From NCBI GenBank assembly GCA_003284215.1, contig QBVW01000001.1, forward strand, positions 62,001 to 126,000: DNA of 64,000 bases, read 5' to 3'. Positions 40,344 through 50,697 of the stretch are shown in pieces. Position numbers and translations under genes: made by a program. This DNA is from SAR86 cluster bacterium AG-313-D11 (GTDB lineage Bacteria; Pseudomonadota; Gammaproteobacteria; Magnimaribacterales; D2472). The notes below the pieces were generated by a model. That model saw only the letters and a program-made list of their open reading frames with translations, searched no databases and had not been told where the DNA came from. Numbering within the stretch: the first letter of the stretch is position 1; every line of letters starts with the position of its first letter.

Positions 40344-41645
40344 ATGAAAATTCATATATTAGGCATTTGTGGCACTTTTATGGGTGGGCTTGCGCAAATT
40401 CTTGTAGAAAAAGGTCACATAGTCTCAGGAAGCGATAAACAATTTTATTCACCAATGTCTGATCAGTTAGATTCTTTGGGCGTAGAAATGATAGAAGGCT
40501 ATGAAGAGTCTTCTTTGCCTGCTGCAGATCTTTATGTAATAGGTAATGCATTAAGTAGGGGCAATCCATGTGTTGAGTATATTTTAAATTCAAAGCTTGA
40601 ATATACTTCTGGCCCTAAAATGTTAGGTGAAATGATTCGTGATCGAACAGTTATCGCTGTCTCAGGAACGCATGGAAAAACTTCAACATCATTTTTGATC
40701 TGTGAAATTTTTCAAGCTCAGGGTATGGATATTGGATACTTGGTTGGGGGTGTGAGCGATTCATTTAAAAATTCTGCACGCTTAGGCACTTCAGAAGTTT
40801 TTGTTATTGAAGCTGATGAATATGATTCAGCATTTTTTGATAAGCGCTCAAAATTTATTCATTATCATCCAGATACTTTCATTATAAATAATATCGAATT
40901 TGACCATGCTGACATATTTGGTGATTTATCAGATATCTTAAAACAATTTCATCATGCAATAAGAACAGTTCCTGCAAATGGAAATATACTTTTTCATGAC
41001 AGCGATGAAAATATCGTAAGCCTTATTGAGATGGGTTGTTGGTCAAACACACATAAACTTGGTGGAGAAGATAATATAAAGCTTTCAGTAGATGAGGGAA
41101 TTATTTATTTTAAGGATCAAAGGTTTGATGTGAGTGATCTCCCAATGCATGGTCAGCACAATTTCAATAATGTAGTAATGGCTATGTATGCATCTTTTCT
41201 TCATGGAATTGACCCACAGGAATCTTTTTTAGCACTTAAAAATTCGAAGGGAGTTAAGAGAAGATTCGAAACAGTACTTAAGCATAATGACAAAATAGTC
41301 ATTGATGATTTTGCGCATCATCCCACAGCAATCTCTCTTACAGTTCAAGCAGCCATCAATCATTTTTCCTCTCAAAAAATAGCGGGTATTATAGAGCTAG
41401 CATCGAATACGATGTCTCAAGGGCACCATGGAGCCGAATTGTATGATAGCGCCTCCGGTTTAGAGCAAGTCTATTGGTTAAATTTATCCAGCAAAAAAAA
41501 TAAAAACTTTGAGTACGATTCCATAAATTCTTTATTGGAAGACTTAAAAAGGGATATAGATAATATTGATGTTATATTAATAATGAGCAACAAAGATAGT
41601 AAAAAAATATCGGAGCCAATTATTGACCTCATCAAAAGCAAATAA
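40344..41645 (+). CDS. mpl: UDP-N-acetylmuramate:L-alanyl-gamma-D-glutamyl-meso-diaminopimelate ligase
   Basis: MKIHILGICGTFMGGLA, VSGTHGKTSTS, EADEYDSAFFDKRSKF, DDFAHHPTAI. Confidence 0.95.
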   Translation: MKIHILGICGTFMGGLAQILVEKGHIVSGSDKQFYSPMSDQLDSLGVEMIEGYEESSLPAADLYVIGNALSRGNPCVEYILNSKLEYTSGPKMLGEMIRDRTVIAVSGTHGKTSTSFLICEIFQAQGMDIGYLVGGVSDSFKNSARLGTSEVFVIEADEYDSAFFDKRSKFIHYHPDTFIINNIEFDHADIFGDLSDILKQFHHAIRTVPANGNILFHDSDENIVSLIEMGCWSNTHKLGGEDNIKLSVDEGIIYFKDQRFDVSDLPMHGQHNFNNVVMAMYASFLHGIDPQESFLALKNSKGVKRRFETVLKHNDKIVIDDFAHHPTAISLTVQAAINHFSSQKIAGIIELASNTMSQGHHGAELYDSASGLEQVYWLNLSSKKNKNFEYDSINSLLEDLKRDIDNIDVILIMSNKDSKKISEPIIDLIKSK

Positions 41646-42222
41646 ACTTCCAGTCTTCCCTTTGGGATTAGTTGTTTTGCCTGGAACTATACAAACTCTC
41701 CAAATCTTTGAACCTAGATACCTTGCCATGGTAAAGAATTGCATGAGCACTAATACCGGCTTTGTCATTACTTTAAGTAAAAATAATCAATCCGGTGAGA
41801 GTTTTATGTCTCAGGGAACCTTTGTTGAAATTATTGATTTCAATCAATTGCCTAATGGGTTGCTAGGAATCACTGTAAAAGGATCTCAGAAAGTATCTAT
41901 AAAATCTGTTGAGCAAATTGAATCAGGGCTGCATTATGCTTCCATTTCTCCAATTGCCGAGCCAGCGGTTGATGATCAGGCTGTATTAGCTCAATTTCCT
42001 GAGCTCATAAATGTTCTTAGTCAGCTCAAAGAACATCCACAAGTCAAATCTTTGCCTTTAGAGATTGATCTGCTATCAGCTGAATCTGTAAGTTATCAAT
42101 TAGCAGGCCTAATTCCAATTACAACCACTCAAAAGCAAGCTTTACTAGAAGCATTTGATGCAACTCAGCGAATGAATATTCTAGAAAAACTAGTCAATAA
42201 AATTTCAGAAAATTCCACTTAA
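41623..42222 (+). CDS. LON substrate-binding domain protein
   Basis: LPVFPLGLVVLPGTIQTLQIFEPRYLAMV; TTG start overlapping mpl. Confidence 0.88.
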   Translation: MTSSKANKLPVFPLGLVVLPGTIQTLQIFEPRYLAMVKNCMSTNTGFVITLSKNNQSGESFMSQGTFVEIIDFNQLPNGLLGITVKGSQKVSIKSVEQIESGLHYASISPIAEPAVDDQAVLAQFPELINVLSQLKEHPQVKSLPLEIDLLSAESVSYQLAGLIPITTTQKQALLEAFDATQRMNILEKLVNKISENST

Positions 42223-43226
42223 ATTTTTAATAACTGCTTACCTTTATTTTCTCCAGTAAAGAGTCTATTCAAAGTTTGAGGGCAATTTTCAATACCCTCT
42301 TGAATATCTTCCCTATGTTGGAGTTTACCCTCCATAACCCAGGTAGCGATTTCTTCAAGAGCTTGATGCGATCGTGGAAGATAATCTAGGACTAAAAATC
42401 CTTGCATTGTTGCTCTCTTGATGATTAAAGAAAATAAGTTATTTGGTCCATCAGGTGGCCTAGTTGCATCATAGCCAGATGAAATTCCACCACACAAAAG
42501 TACCCGAGCATTTATGTTGATCAAATTAAGAACCGTTTCTAAAATCTCGCCGCCAACATTATCAAAATATATATCGATTCCATTTTTTGCAATTTTTGGT
42601 AATTCTTCTTGAACATTTAAATTTTTATAATCAATAACATCATCCACACCAACTTCTTTGAGCCAATCACACTTCTCCTTGCCACCTGCTATCCCTATCA
42701 CATGACATCCCTTAAGTTTAGCAATCTGAACCACCACTGATCCTGTTGCGCCTGCAGCTCCTGAAACTAAAACAGTTTCGCCTGGTTTCGGATCACCGAG
42801 CTCTATTAAGCCATAGTAAGCGGTGATGCCGGTTGTGCCCATAACATTTAACATCGTTGGTATAGGAAGAAGATCGGGAACGACTCTAAACCTATCATCA
42901 GCCTCGGGTTTTGTTACACAATGAGTTTGCCAACCCACAAAACCAAATGTTAAATCACCAACTTTGTAATCTGAATTATTAGATTCTAGAACTCTTCCCA
43001 TGCCACCTGACCGAACAACTTCACCTATCTGAACGGGTGGAAGATATCCAGGCACATCATTCAACCAGCCTCTTTGTGTTGGATCAAATGACAGATACAT
43101 ATTTTCAAGCAGAATTTCACCCTCCTTAATTTCGGGAAGGGTTTCTGTAACAAGCTCAAAATCTGAGTCTTTGACTAATCCACTTGGTCTTTCTTTTAAA
43201 ATCCATTTTTGATTTTTAATCCCCAT
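42219..43226 (-). CDS. NADP-dependent MDR-family oxidoreductase (CurA-like)
   Basis: DPTQRGWLND, VSGAAGATGSVVVQIAKLKGCHVIGIAGG, DIYFDNVGG. Confidence 0.92.
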   Translation of the reverse strand: MGIKNQKWILKERPSGLVKDSDFELVTETLPEIKEGEILLENMYLSFDPTQRGWLNDVPGYLPPVQIGEVVRSGGMGRVLESNNSDYKVGDLTFGFVGWQTHCVTKPEADDRFRVVPDLLPIPTMLNVMGTTGITAYYGLIELGDPKPGETVLVSGAAGATGSVVVQIAKLKGCHVIGIAGGKEKCDWLKEVGVDDVIDYKNLNVQEELPKIAKNGIDIYFDNVGGEILETVLNLININARVLLCGGISSGYDATRPPDGPNNLFSLIIKRATMQGFLVLDYLPRSHQALEEIATWVMEGKLQHREDIQEGIENCPQTLNRLFTGENKGKQLLKI

Positions 43227-43350
43227 ATTCTCTCCTACATTAATTTTTCAGATCTTATCTTTTAAACACCTATATTACATTCATTAGAACTATACAACTT
43301 AGAGCATGCTACCAGTCAAGAAATAAAATTTAAAAAACTTCATTTTATTG

Positions 43351-43785
43351 TTAAGTAGTTTTTCTTTTGAGCGGTGGCTTATTAGCTTTTATTCTTATCC
43401 AATTTAAAGCTCTAAAAATAGAGGGCTTGCCAACAAGCTTTTGCTCTAATCTATATTTTCCTGGATAGTTTATTAATAACAATCCAGTTACTATTGTGAG
43501 AAGGCCTTGGCCTGGTAATACTAGCATCAACAAACCTCCAATAATCAGAAAGAGTCCGATTATATTTTTCCCAAATATTACTGCTAATCTCAGCATCGGT
43601 TTTTGCTTTCGCCATTTCGTCGGTTTTCGTTTAGATTCCAGGAAATAATCCTCTGGCATGTTTGCTACAAACCAACTAATACCCAAAATACTCAGTAAAA
43701 AAATAAAAATAGAAGATATCCCTAAACCTACTAGTATTTCAGGGTGATCAGAAAACCACTGGATAAAAGAATTTATAAAATTCAT
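43351..43785 (-). CDS. PGPGW/transmembrane hypothetical protein
   Basis: Hydrophobic segments with GGLLMLVLPGQGLLTIVTGLLLI. Confidence 0.7.
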   Translation of the reverse strand: MNFINSFIQWFSDHPEILVGLGISSIFIFLLSILGISWFVANMPEDYFLESKRKPTKWRKQKPMLRLAVIFGKNIIGLFLIIGGLLMLVLPGQGLLTIVTGLLLINYPGKYRLEQKLVGKPSIFRALNWIRIKANKPPLKRKTT

Positions 43786-43944
43786 AGATCTATCTTAATC
43801 AAAAGATTGATTGAAAGAGTATATAAATTAGAAATATTTAATAGATTTATTCTTTTAAGTTAGATATTCTGATTATTAAGCTTGGACGTAACATTAAAAA
43901 TATTTCAAACAATTTCAAAATGCATCATAAGGTGAATAATCGCT

Positions 43945-44283
43945 ATGAAAACTAATGATTTAAAAACAATCTGTTTCGAAGCACTTGATGATTTAAAAGC
44001 TCAAAATATTCTTGTTTTAGATATTCGGGATATTTCAGGTTTTGCCGATTGGTTCATAATAGCTACTGCATCTTCCTCAAGAAATGCAAAAGCTATTTCT
44101 AACAAATTAATTGAATCACTTAAACTGCAAAAACATAACTTTGTTGGAGTTGAGGGTCAGGATGACTCAGAATGGATCTTGGTCGATTGTGGAGATGTCG
44201 TTGTGAATATAATGCAACAAGAGACTCGTGAATTTTATGATTTAGAAAGTTTATGGGGTGAAAAGACTCTTGTTTCTGCATAA
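43945..44283 (+). CDS. rsfS: Ribosome silencing factor
   Basis: DIRDISGFADWFIIATASSSRNAKAI, VEGQDDSEWILVDCGDVVVNIM. Confidence 0.95.
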   Translation: MKTNDLKTICFEALDDLKAQNILVLDIRDISGFADWFIIATASSSRNAKAISNKLIESLKLQKHNFVGVEGQDDSEWILVDCGDVVVNIMQQETREFYDLESLWGEKTLVSA

Positions 44284-44747
44284 TGAAATGCAAAGTTATT
44301 AGCATTAGCCACAAGCCATCTGATTGGGAGAAACAGGCACTAAATTTTTACACCAAACAGTTACCCAATCACTTTCAAGTTTCTAATGTTGAGGTGAAGC
44401 CTTTTTCTTCTAAATCTATGGATAAGGACTCTATATTAGAGGCCGAAGGTTTAGAGATATTAAAATATGTTGATCAAGATGCACATGTGATTTTATGGGA
44501 TAGGCAAGGTAAAAAAATTAATAGCCTTGATTTCGCAAGTCTTTTGCAGAATCACCTTGATCAAGGGAGAGATATTAATTTTATCATAGGCGGCGCTCAT
44601 GGAGCCTCCAAGAAATTATTGAAAAATTCGAAATTAATTTTATCTGCTTCTGAATTAACTTTTCCTCATAGGCTTTTTAAAATATTTTTAATGGAACAAA
44701 TTTATAGAGCGAGCACAATTCATAAAAACCATCCATATCATAAATAA
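44283..44747 (+). CDS. rlmH: 23S rRNA pseudouridine1915 methyltransferase
   Basis: LWDRQGK, FIIGGAHG, LTFPHRLFKIFLMEQIYRASTIHKNHPYHK. Confidence 0.97.
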   Translation: MKCKVISISHKPSDWEKQALNFYTKQLPNHFQVSNVEVKPFSSKSMDKDSILEAEGLEILKYVDQDAHVILWDRQGKKINSLDFASLLQNHLDQGRDINFIIGGAHGASKKLLKNSKLILSASELTFPHRLFKIFLMEQIYRASTIHKNHPYHK

Positions 44748-46582
44748 TGATTTTTGAAGAAAGACAGATCGAAAAAAATAATTTTTCTTCAAGGGCAATT
44801 TTACTTTTTAGCTTAATTATCATAGGGCTGGTAGCTGTCCTAATACAAGTTTTTACTTTGCAAATCTCTGGTTATTCAGACTATCAGCTAGCTGCATTAA
44901 AAAATAAAAATTATGCAGTTCCGGTGCAGTCACTTAGGGGCGAGATTTTTGATAGAAACGGTAAAGTCTTAATTAAAAATGAACCAACCTTTGATTTAAT
45001 TACCCGTCCTAATCTCATTTTAAATATAGATTCTTTTTTAGAAGAGATTCAACCTGTTATTTATCTCTCTGAAACTGAGAAATATAGGTACACAAAGCTT
45101 CAAAAAGAAAAAGCATTTGTAAACAAGGAATTGGTTTTAAAAAAAGATCTGTCTGATGAAGAAATTGCCAGATTTAATGTAAGGAGTTTTAATTTTCAGA
45201 ATGCATTTATAGCAAAACGCTACAGAAGAATTAGCGATTACCCAGATATTTTTTCACACGTTCTAGGATATACATCCAGAACTGAAGATGATTTTAACTC
45301 AATACCTGAAATTCCCAGAAGTCATTGGAAAGACGTAGAGCTAACTTATGCGCAAGGTCTAATTAAAGGTAAGACAGGTTTGGAAGAAATTTATGATGAA
45401 CATTTAAGTGGTCGGCATGGACAAAGAGTTTATGAAATGAATGCAAAAGGACAATTTCTTCAACCATTGTCTCTTACGAAACCTGAAAGAGGAGCTGATT
45501 TATATACCAATTTAGATATTGATGCACAAAAAAGTGCTGCAAAATTCCTTGGTAATAGGAAAGGTGCAGTAGTTGCCATAGACTTAGATTCTGGAGGCAT
45601 TAATGTTTTATATAGCTCTCCTGGATATTCAATAAATAAGCTTTCAAATGGTATGAGCGAGGATGAATTTCAGGCTTTAATCAATAACACAGATAAACCT
45701 TTTTTTAATAGAGCATTACAAGGAAGGTATCCACCAGCATCCACAATTAAGCCTGCAATTGGCATGTATGGGCTATCAAATAATATTGTAAATTGGGATT
45801 TTGAGATGAAAGATCCTGGATTTTTTACCTTACCCGAGACTGGAAGAATCTTTAGAGGATGGCGAAAGGGAGGTCATGGTATGGTCAATATGCATAAAGC
45901 ATTTTTGGTAAGCTCGAACACTTACTTCTTCTCGCTTGCATACCAAGCAGATATTACTGAATTATCAAATCATTTATCCAGTCTTGGGTTTGGACAAAAA
46001 GTTTGTTTCGATTGTTTTGACGAAGATAAGGCATTCGTACCAACTCCCGAATGGAAATATAGCATCATGAATGCAGGATGGTTAAAGGGCGACACAGTTA
46101 ATTTAGGAATTGGGCAAGGGTATTTAGTTGCAACCCCAATGCAATTAGCAAACTATGCTTCCATCCTTGCTACCAAGGGGCAGTTTATTGAACCTTCTCT
46201 TGTTGCTTTAGGCAACCAAAAAAAAGCTCTAAAGATTTGGAAAGATGAAGGGTTTAATGATTCAGATTGGAGAAAAATGCATCAAGCTTTGCTTGGCGTT
46301 ATTGAGAGTGATTATGGAACTGCTAGAAGCATACGTGATCTCAAAGAATTTCAAGTAGCTGGAAAATCAGGAACAGCTGAGCTTGTTAGTTTAGATAGCA
46401 AAGAAGCTTATCAAAAGGTAAGAACCTCAGAGTTACTTAGGGATCATTCTATTATTGTTGCTTTTGGTCCAATGCCGAACCCAAGATATGCAGTCTCTGT
46501 GGTAATTGAGAACGGAGAGAGCGGAGGGGCAGTTGCTGGACCAGTAGCAATTGAGGTTTTAAAGAGTTTAATTGATGAATAA
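44747..46582 (+). CDS. mrdA: Penicillin-binding protein 2
   Basis: PRGEIFDRNG-like N-terminus, PPASTIKPAIG (SxxK), SSNTYF (SxN), GKSGTAEL (KSG). Confidence 0.97.
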   Translation: MIFEERQIEKNNFSSRAILLFSLIIIGLVAVLIQVFTLQISGYSDYQLAALKNKNYAVPVQSLRGEIFDRNGKVLIKNEPTFDLITRPNLILNIDSFLEEIQPVIYLSETEKYRYTKLQKEKAFVNKELVLKKDLSDEEIARFNVRSFNFQNAFIAKRYRRISDYPDIFSHVLGYTSRTEDDFNSIPEIPRSHWKDVELTYAQGLIKGKTGLEEIYDEHLSGRHGQRVYEMNAKGQFLQPLSLTKPERGADLYTNLDIDAQKSAAKFLGNRKGAVVAIDLDSGGINVLYSSPGYSINKLSNGMSEDEFQALINNTDKPFFNRALQGRYPPASTIKPAIGMYGLSNNIVNWDFEMKDPGFFTLPETGRIFRGWRKGGHGMVNMHKAFLVSSNTYFFSLAYQADITELSNHLSSLGFGQKVCFDCFDEDKAFVPTPEWKYSIMNAGWLKGDTVNLGIGQGYLVATPMQLANYASILATKGQFIEPSLVALGNQKKALKIWKDEGFNDSDWRKMHQALLGVIESDYGTARSIRDLKEFQVAGKSGTAELVSLDSKEAYQKVRTSELLRDHSIIVAFGPMPNPRYAVSVVIENGESGGAVAGPVAIEVLKSLIDE

Positions 46583-47663
46583 ACCATTTCAAAAAATATA
46601 CTTCGATCCTTATTTATTTTTTAGCCTTTTCTTATTGTCTTCCCTTGGCTTATTTTTTCTATTTTCTGCCTCTAATTTAGACATATACCTTGTTTTAAAA
46701 CAGATGGTTTATGTTATTGCTGGATTCATTATGATGATTTTAGTTAGCCAACCAGATCCAGATATTTTTAGAAGAACTTCAGGCTTATTTTTAATTTTTT
46801 CATTGTTGCTGTTAGGGCTTACTTATTTATTTGGACCTGAAATAAATGGAGCGCAAAGATGGGTAAGGCTCGGCCCATTTTCTTTTCAATCTTCAGAATT
46901 GCTAAAACTTGCAGTACCAATATTTTTAGCTTCTTTTTTATTTAATAAGAAACTACCCATACAAAGACAAGAAATAATTATTAGTCTGTTGATTATTTGT
47001 TGTTGTTTTTTTCTTGTTTTTAGACAGCCAGATCTTGGAACAGCATTAATTATTGCTTGTTCAGGATTGTTTGTTTTGTTTCTTTCCGGTCTAAGTTGGA
47101 CTTTTATAGGAGGATCTTTTGTTGTATTAATAATAAGCTCACCTTTTATTTGGAATATTCTTTTGCAACCATTTCAGCGTCAGAGGATTGCGACATTCTT
47201 TAATCCAGAGTCAGATCCATTTGGAGCAAGCTGGAATATCATCCAATCAAAAGTTGCGATTGGTTCTGGAGGTTTGTTAGGCAAGGGTTTTGGTGAAGGA
47301 TCACAGACACAATTAAATTTCCTTCCAGAAACAGAAACTGATTTTATTTTTTCTGTAATTGGAGAGGAATTTGGATTTATTGGAGTGCTTTTGTTAATAA
47401 GCATTTATTTATTTATTTTATTGAGATGTTTTTATTTAGCGTTGAGTGCAAGAGACAGATTTTGCAGATTAGTTATAGGAGGCCTAAGTTTAACTTTTGC
47501 TGCAAATTTAATTATCAATTTATGTATGGTTGTAGGTCTACTTCCGGTTGTTGGTATGCCTTTACCGTTTATAAGCAAGGGAGGATCATCTTTAATGTCA
47601 TTATTTCTTGCTTTTGGCATAATTGTTTCTATGGGCACGCATAAAAAATTCTTACCTCAATGA
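46572..47663 (+). CDS. rodA: Rod shape-determining protein RodA
   Basis: SEDS family; GAQRWVRLGPFSFQSSELLKLA, FLPETETDFIFSVIGEEFGF. Confidence 0.97.
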   Translation: MMNKPFQKIYFDPYLFFSLFLLSSLGLFFLFSASNLDIYLVLKQMVYVIAGFIMMILVSQPDPDIFRRTSGLFLIFSLLLLGLTYLFGPEINGAQRWVRLGPFSFQSSELLKLAVPIFLASFLFNKKLPIQRQEIIISLLIICCCFFLVFRQPDLGTALIIACSGLFVLFLSGLSWTFIGGSFVVLIISSPFIWNILLQPFQRQRIATFFNPESDPFGASWNIIQSKVAIGSGGLLGKGFGEGSQTQLNFLPETETDFIFSVIGEEFGFIGVLLLISIYLFILLRCFYLALSARDRFCRLVIGGLSLTFAANLIINLCMVVGLLPVVGMPLPFISKGGSSLMSLFLAFGIIVSMGTHKKFLPQ

Positions 47664-48691
47664 AATATCTTTTTATACTTTTTATTTTTTTCCCAAATAC
47701 TGTTTTTGCTAATTACTCTGAGCATCCAGAAGCCCAGGAAGTTATAAAAACACTTGTATCAGAACACGGCTTTGATCAAAGCTATGTTCTTCAGATACTT
47801 CAAAGTGCGAAGAAACAAGAACGAATTTTAGAATCAATGTCATCTCCTGCTGAGTTTACTTGGACTTGGGATAGATATAAAAAACTCTTTTTAGAAGAGA
47901 AGCGAATAATTAATGGTAAAAAATTTATAAGTGAAAACTCTGCTTTGTTTGATCGAGTTGAAAATGAGTTTGGAGTACCTAGGGAAATCATTGCCTCCAT
48001 TCTTGGAGTAGAAACTAGATATGGAAAAATTAAAGGCAACTACAGAGTCCTTGATAGCTTGGCAACGCTTGGCTTTGATTTTCCCAGAAGATCTAAATTC
48101 TTTAAAAGTGAACTTGTTCAATTTTTTATTCTTACAAGAGAAAATAATTTAAACATTGAATCAGTGCAAGGATCATATGCAGGAGCTATGGGGTATGGAC
48201 AGTTCATTTCATCAAGCTATAGGGCTTATGCAATAGATTATGATGGCGATGGATATGCAGACTTATTTAATTCTGTGCCTGATGCTGTAGCCAGCATTGC
48301 TAATTATCTAAAAAAACATGGGTGGAAAAGAGGCGGGGCTATAGTTAAAAAAGTTCAACTCAATACAGTTAACAAAACCTACAATTACCAAAAAAATTTA
48401 AATAAATATATTCCTCTCCAATATACTGAGGGCCTTAAAGAAGAGTATGTTATTAAGAAGGGAGATAGTTTATTATCAGTTGCAATTAGTAATGATCTTG
48501 AATTACAACAGCTCATAACTCTTAATAATATCAAAGATAAAAATATTATTAAAATTGGGCAAACCATTCTATTAAGCAAACCAAAAGACTTATACTTTAT
48601 AGGCGACGATAATTTTATTGCCATAACCAAATATAATCGTAGTCATTTTTATGCTAAAGCCGTGTATGATTTATCTTTAGAATTTAAGTAA
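47660..48691 (+). CDS. mltB: MltB-family lytic transglycosylase with internal LysM
   Basis: GVETRYGKIKGNYRVLDSLATLGFDFPRR, YAGAMGYGQFISSSY; LysM YVIKKGDSLLSVAISNDLELQQLITLNNIKDKNIIKIGQTI; MltB C-terminus FIAITKYNRSHFYAKAVYDL. Confidence 0.93.
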   Translation: MKYLFILFIFFPNTVFANYSEHPEAQEVIKTLVSEHGFDQSYVLQILQSAKKQERILESMSSPAEFTWTWDRYKKLFLEEKRIINGKKFISENSALFDRVENEFGVPREIIASILGVETRYGKIKGNYRVLDSLATLGFDFPRRSKFFKSELVQFFILTRENNLNIESVQGSYAGAMGYGQFISSSYRAYAIDYDGDGYADLFNSVPDAVASIANYLKKHGWKRGGAIVKKVQLNTVNKTYNYQKNLNKYIPLQYTEGLKEEYVIKKGDSLLSVAISNDLELQQLITLNNIKDKNIIKIGQTILLSKPKDLYFIGDDNFIAITKYNRSHFYAKAVYDLSLEFK

Positions 48692-48698
48692 AATTTTT

Positions 48699-49856
48699 AT
48701 GAAAAAAATATTTTGTTTTATCCTGCTCGTTACTTTTTGCCTAGATGGACTAGCTCAGTCAATGGTGCCTAAAGCACCTAAGTTAAATCTAGATAGCTAT
48801 ATATTACTTGAGGCTAATACAAATATTGTTATTGCTGAATTCAATTCTGATAATCAAATATCCCCTGCAAGCATGACAAAGGTAATGAGCGGATATGTTA
48901 TTGCAGATCAAATAGCCAGTGGCGCAATCAGCCTTGATGATAAAGTTTTAATTAGTGAAAAGGCATGGAAAACAGGTGGCTCTAAGATGTTTATTGAAGC
49001 TGGTAAAAGAGTGCCTGTTCGTGACTTATTGTCCGGAATAGTCATTCAGTCTGGAAATGATGCCACAGTAGCGATGGCTGAATATGTTGCAGGCTCTGAA
49101 GAAGGATTCGTTGATTTTATGAATGCTTATGCATCTGAGCTAGGTCTGAACAACACCTTATTTCAAAATGCTGTGGGGTGGACAGATCCAAATCATTTTT
49201 CATCAGCTAAAGACCTTGCAAATTTAACAAAAGCACTCATAAATAATTTCCCAGATCATTACGCAACCTACAAGGAAAAGGAATATACCTATAGCGACAT
49301 TCGACAACTTAATCGAAATAAGCTTTTATGGAGAGATGATTCTGTTGATGGAGTCAAAACTGGCCATACTGAATCTGCTGGTTATTGTTTAATTTCTTCT
49401 GCTAAGCGAAATGATATGCGATTAATAGCAGTGGTAGCAGGCAGCCCTTCAGAAAATGAAAGATTGACTTCATCTCAAAGACTTCTTGAGTATGGGTTTA
49501 GATTTTTTGCCACGCAGAAACTCATTACTAAAGATACAAAGATAACTACCGCTAAGGTTTGGGGAGGTAAAATCGATGAGGTTTCCCTGGGTACCAACGA
49601 GGATATTTTATTAACTTTGCCTCGATCAGATTTTAAAAATATAAAAGCAAATTATAAATTTAATAATAATATTCAAGCCCCAATATCTAAAGGCGATGTA
49701 GTCGGTGATATTGAATTCATTTCTAATAACAGAGTAGTTCTTTCAGCCCCACTTTTTGCTATCGAGTCTGTTGAGGCTAAAGGGTTTTTTGGTAGAATAT
49801 GGGCTCGTATAGTTTTTTGGATCATGAGCCTATTTTCTTTGGGTCAAAATGGCTGA
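48699..49856 (+). CDS. dacA: D-alanyl-D-alanine carboxypeptidase (PBP5/6 type)
   Basis: SPASMTKVM (SxxK), SGNDAT (SxN), VKTGHTE (KTG), C-terminal amphipathic anchor. Confidence 0.96.
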   Translation: MKKIFCFILLVTFCLDGLAQSMVPKAPKLNLDSYILLEANTNIVIAEFNSDNQISPASMTKVMSGYVIADQIASGAISLDDKVLISEKAWKTGGSKMFIEAGKRVPVRDLLSGIVIQSGNDATVAMAEYVAGSEEGFVDFMNAYASELGLNNTLFQNAVGWTDPNHFSSAKDLANLTKALINNFPDHYATYKEKEYTYSDIRQLNRNKLLWRDDSVDGVKTGHTESAGYCLISSAKRNDMRLIAVVAGSPSENERLTSSQRLLEYGFRFFATQKLITKDTKITTAKVWGGKIDEVSLGTNEDILLTLPRSDFKNIKANYKFNNNIQAPISKGDVVGDIEFISNNRVVLSAPLFAIESVEAKGFFGRIWARIVFWIMSLFSLGQNG

Positions 49857-50697
49857 TTGCACAGCAATCTATCAAGGTGAATTAGATACACTTGATCAAA
49901 TCAGAGTGTCGCCATTATCTCGTGCTTACACTTTTTCAGACAGCATTTATGAAGTAATTCCATATTTCTCAGGAAAACCGTTATGTTATAAAGAACATTT
50001 TGATCGCATGATACAAAGCGCTAATTTAATGAGTATGAATGTTGATTTTAAGAATGTTACAAACGACATTATGCAACTTGCAGCCACATTGTCCGATCAA
50101 GATGGGTATATCTACTATCAAATTTCAAGAGGTGTAGATAATATCAGGGCGCACCTTTATCAAGATGATCTTGAGGTAGAGAGGTTTGGTTACGCTATGC
50201 CTGCGAGCTTTCCGTCTTCTGCTATAAGCGCAATGTTGTGTGAAGATGATCGATGGGGGCAATGCAATATTAAATCCACTTCGTTGTTAGGAAACGTGCT
50301 GGCAATGAATAAGGCAAAATCATTAGGTTGCAAGGAAGTTGTTATGCATAGAGACGGGATTATGACTGAGGCAGGCGCAAGTAACGTGTTTTATTTTGAC
50401 TCGTCTTGTAAAGTTAGGACCTCAGCTTTGTCTGAAAATATTCTTCCTGGCATTACAAGAGCAATTTTAATTGATGCGCTGCAGGACACCCCCTATTCTG
50501 TGCTAGAGGGGAGATGTGCTATATCAGATTTCAATCATTCCCCTTGCATATGGCTGACTAGTTCGACAAAAGGATTACTGCCTCTAACTAATTTAATTGG
50601 ATCAGAATACAAGTTTGAAAAAAATTATAAACCTTACCAAGATGTTACTGAGTTATTTAATTCTGCAATGCAGTCGCATCTTGCAGCTTCAGAATAA
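49849..50697 (+). CDS. Class IV aminotransferase (D-amino acid/branched-chain type)
   Basis: VSPLSRAYTFSDSIYEVI, EDDRWGQCNIKSTSLLGNVLA, EAGASNVF, PGITRA. Confidence 0.9.
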   Translation: MADCTAIYQGELDTLDQIRVSPLSRAYTFSDSIYEVIPYFSGKPLCYKEHFDRMIQSANLMSMNVDFKNVTNDIMQLAATLSDQDGYIYYQISRGVDNIRAHLYQDDLEVERFGYAMPASFPSSAISAMLCEDDRWGQCNIKSTSLLGNVLAMNKAKSLGCKEVVMHRDGIMTEAGASNVFYFDSSCKVRTSALSENILPGITRAILIDALQDTPYSVLEGRCAISDFNHSPCIWLTSSTKGLLPLTNLIGSEYKFEKNYKPYQDVTELFNSAMQSHLAASE

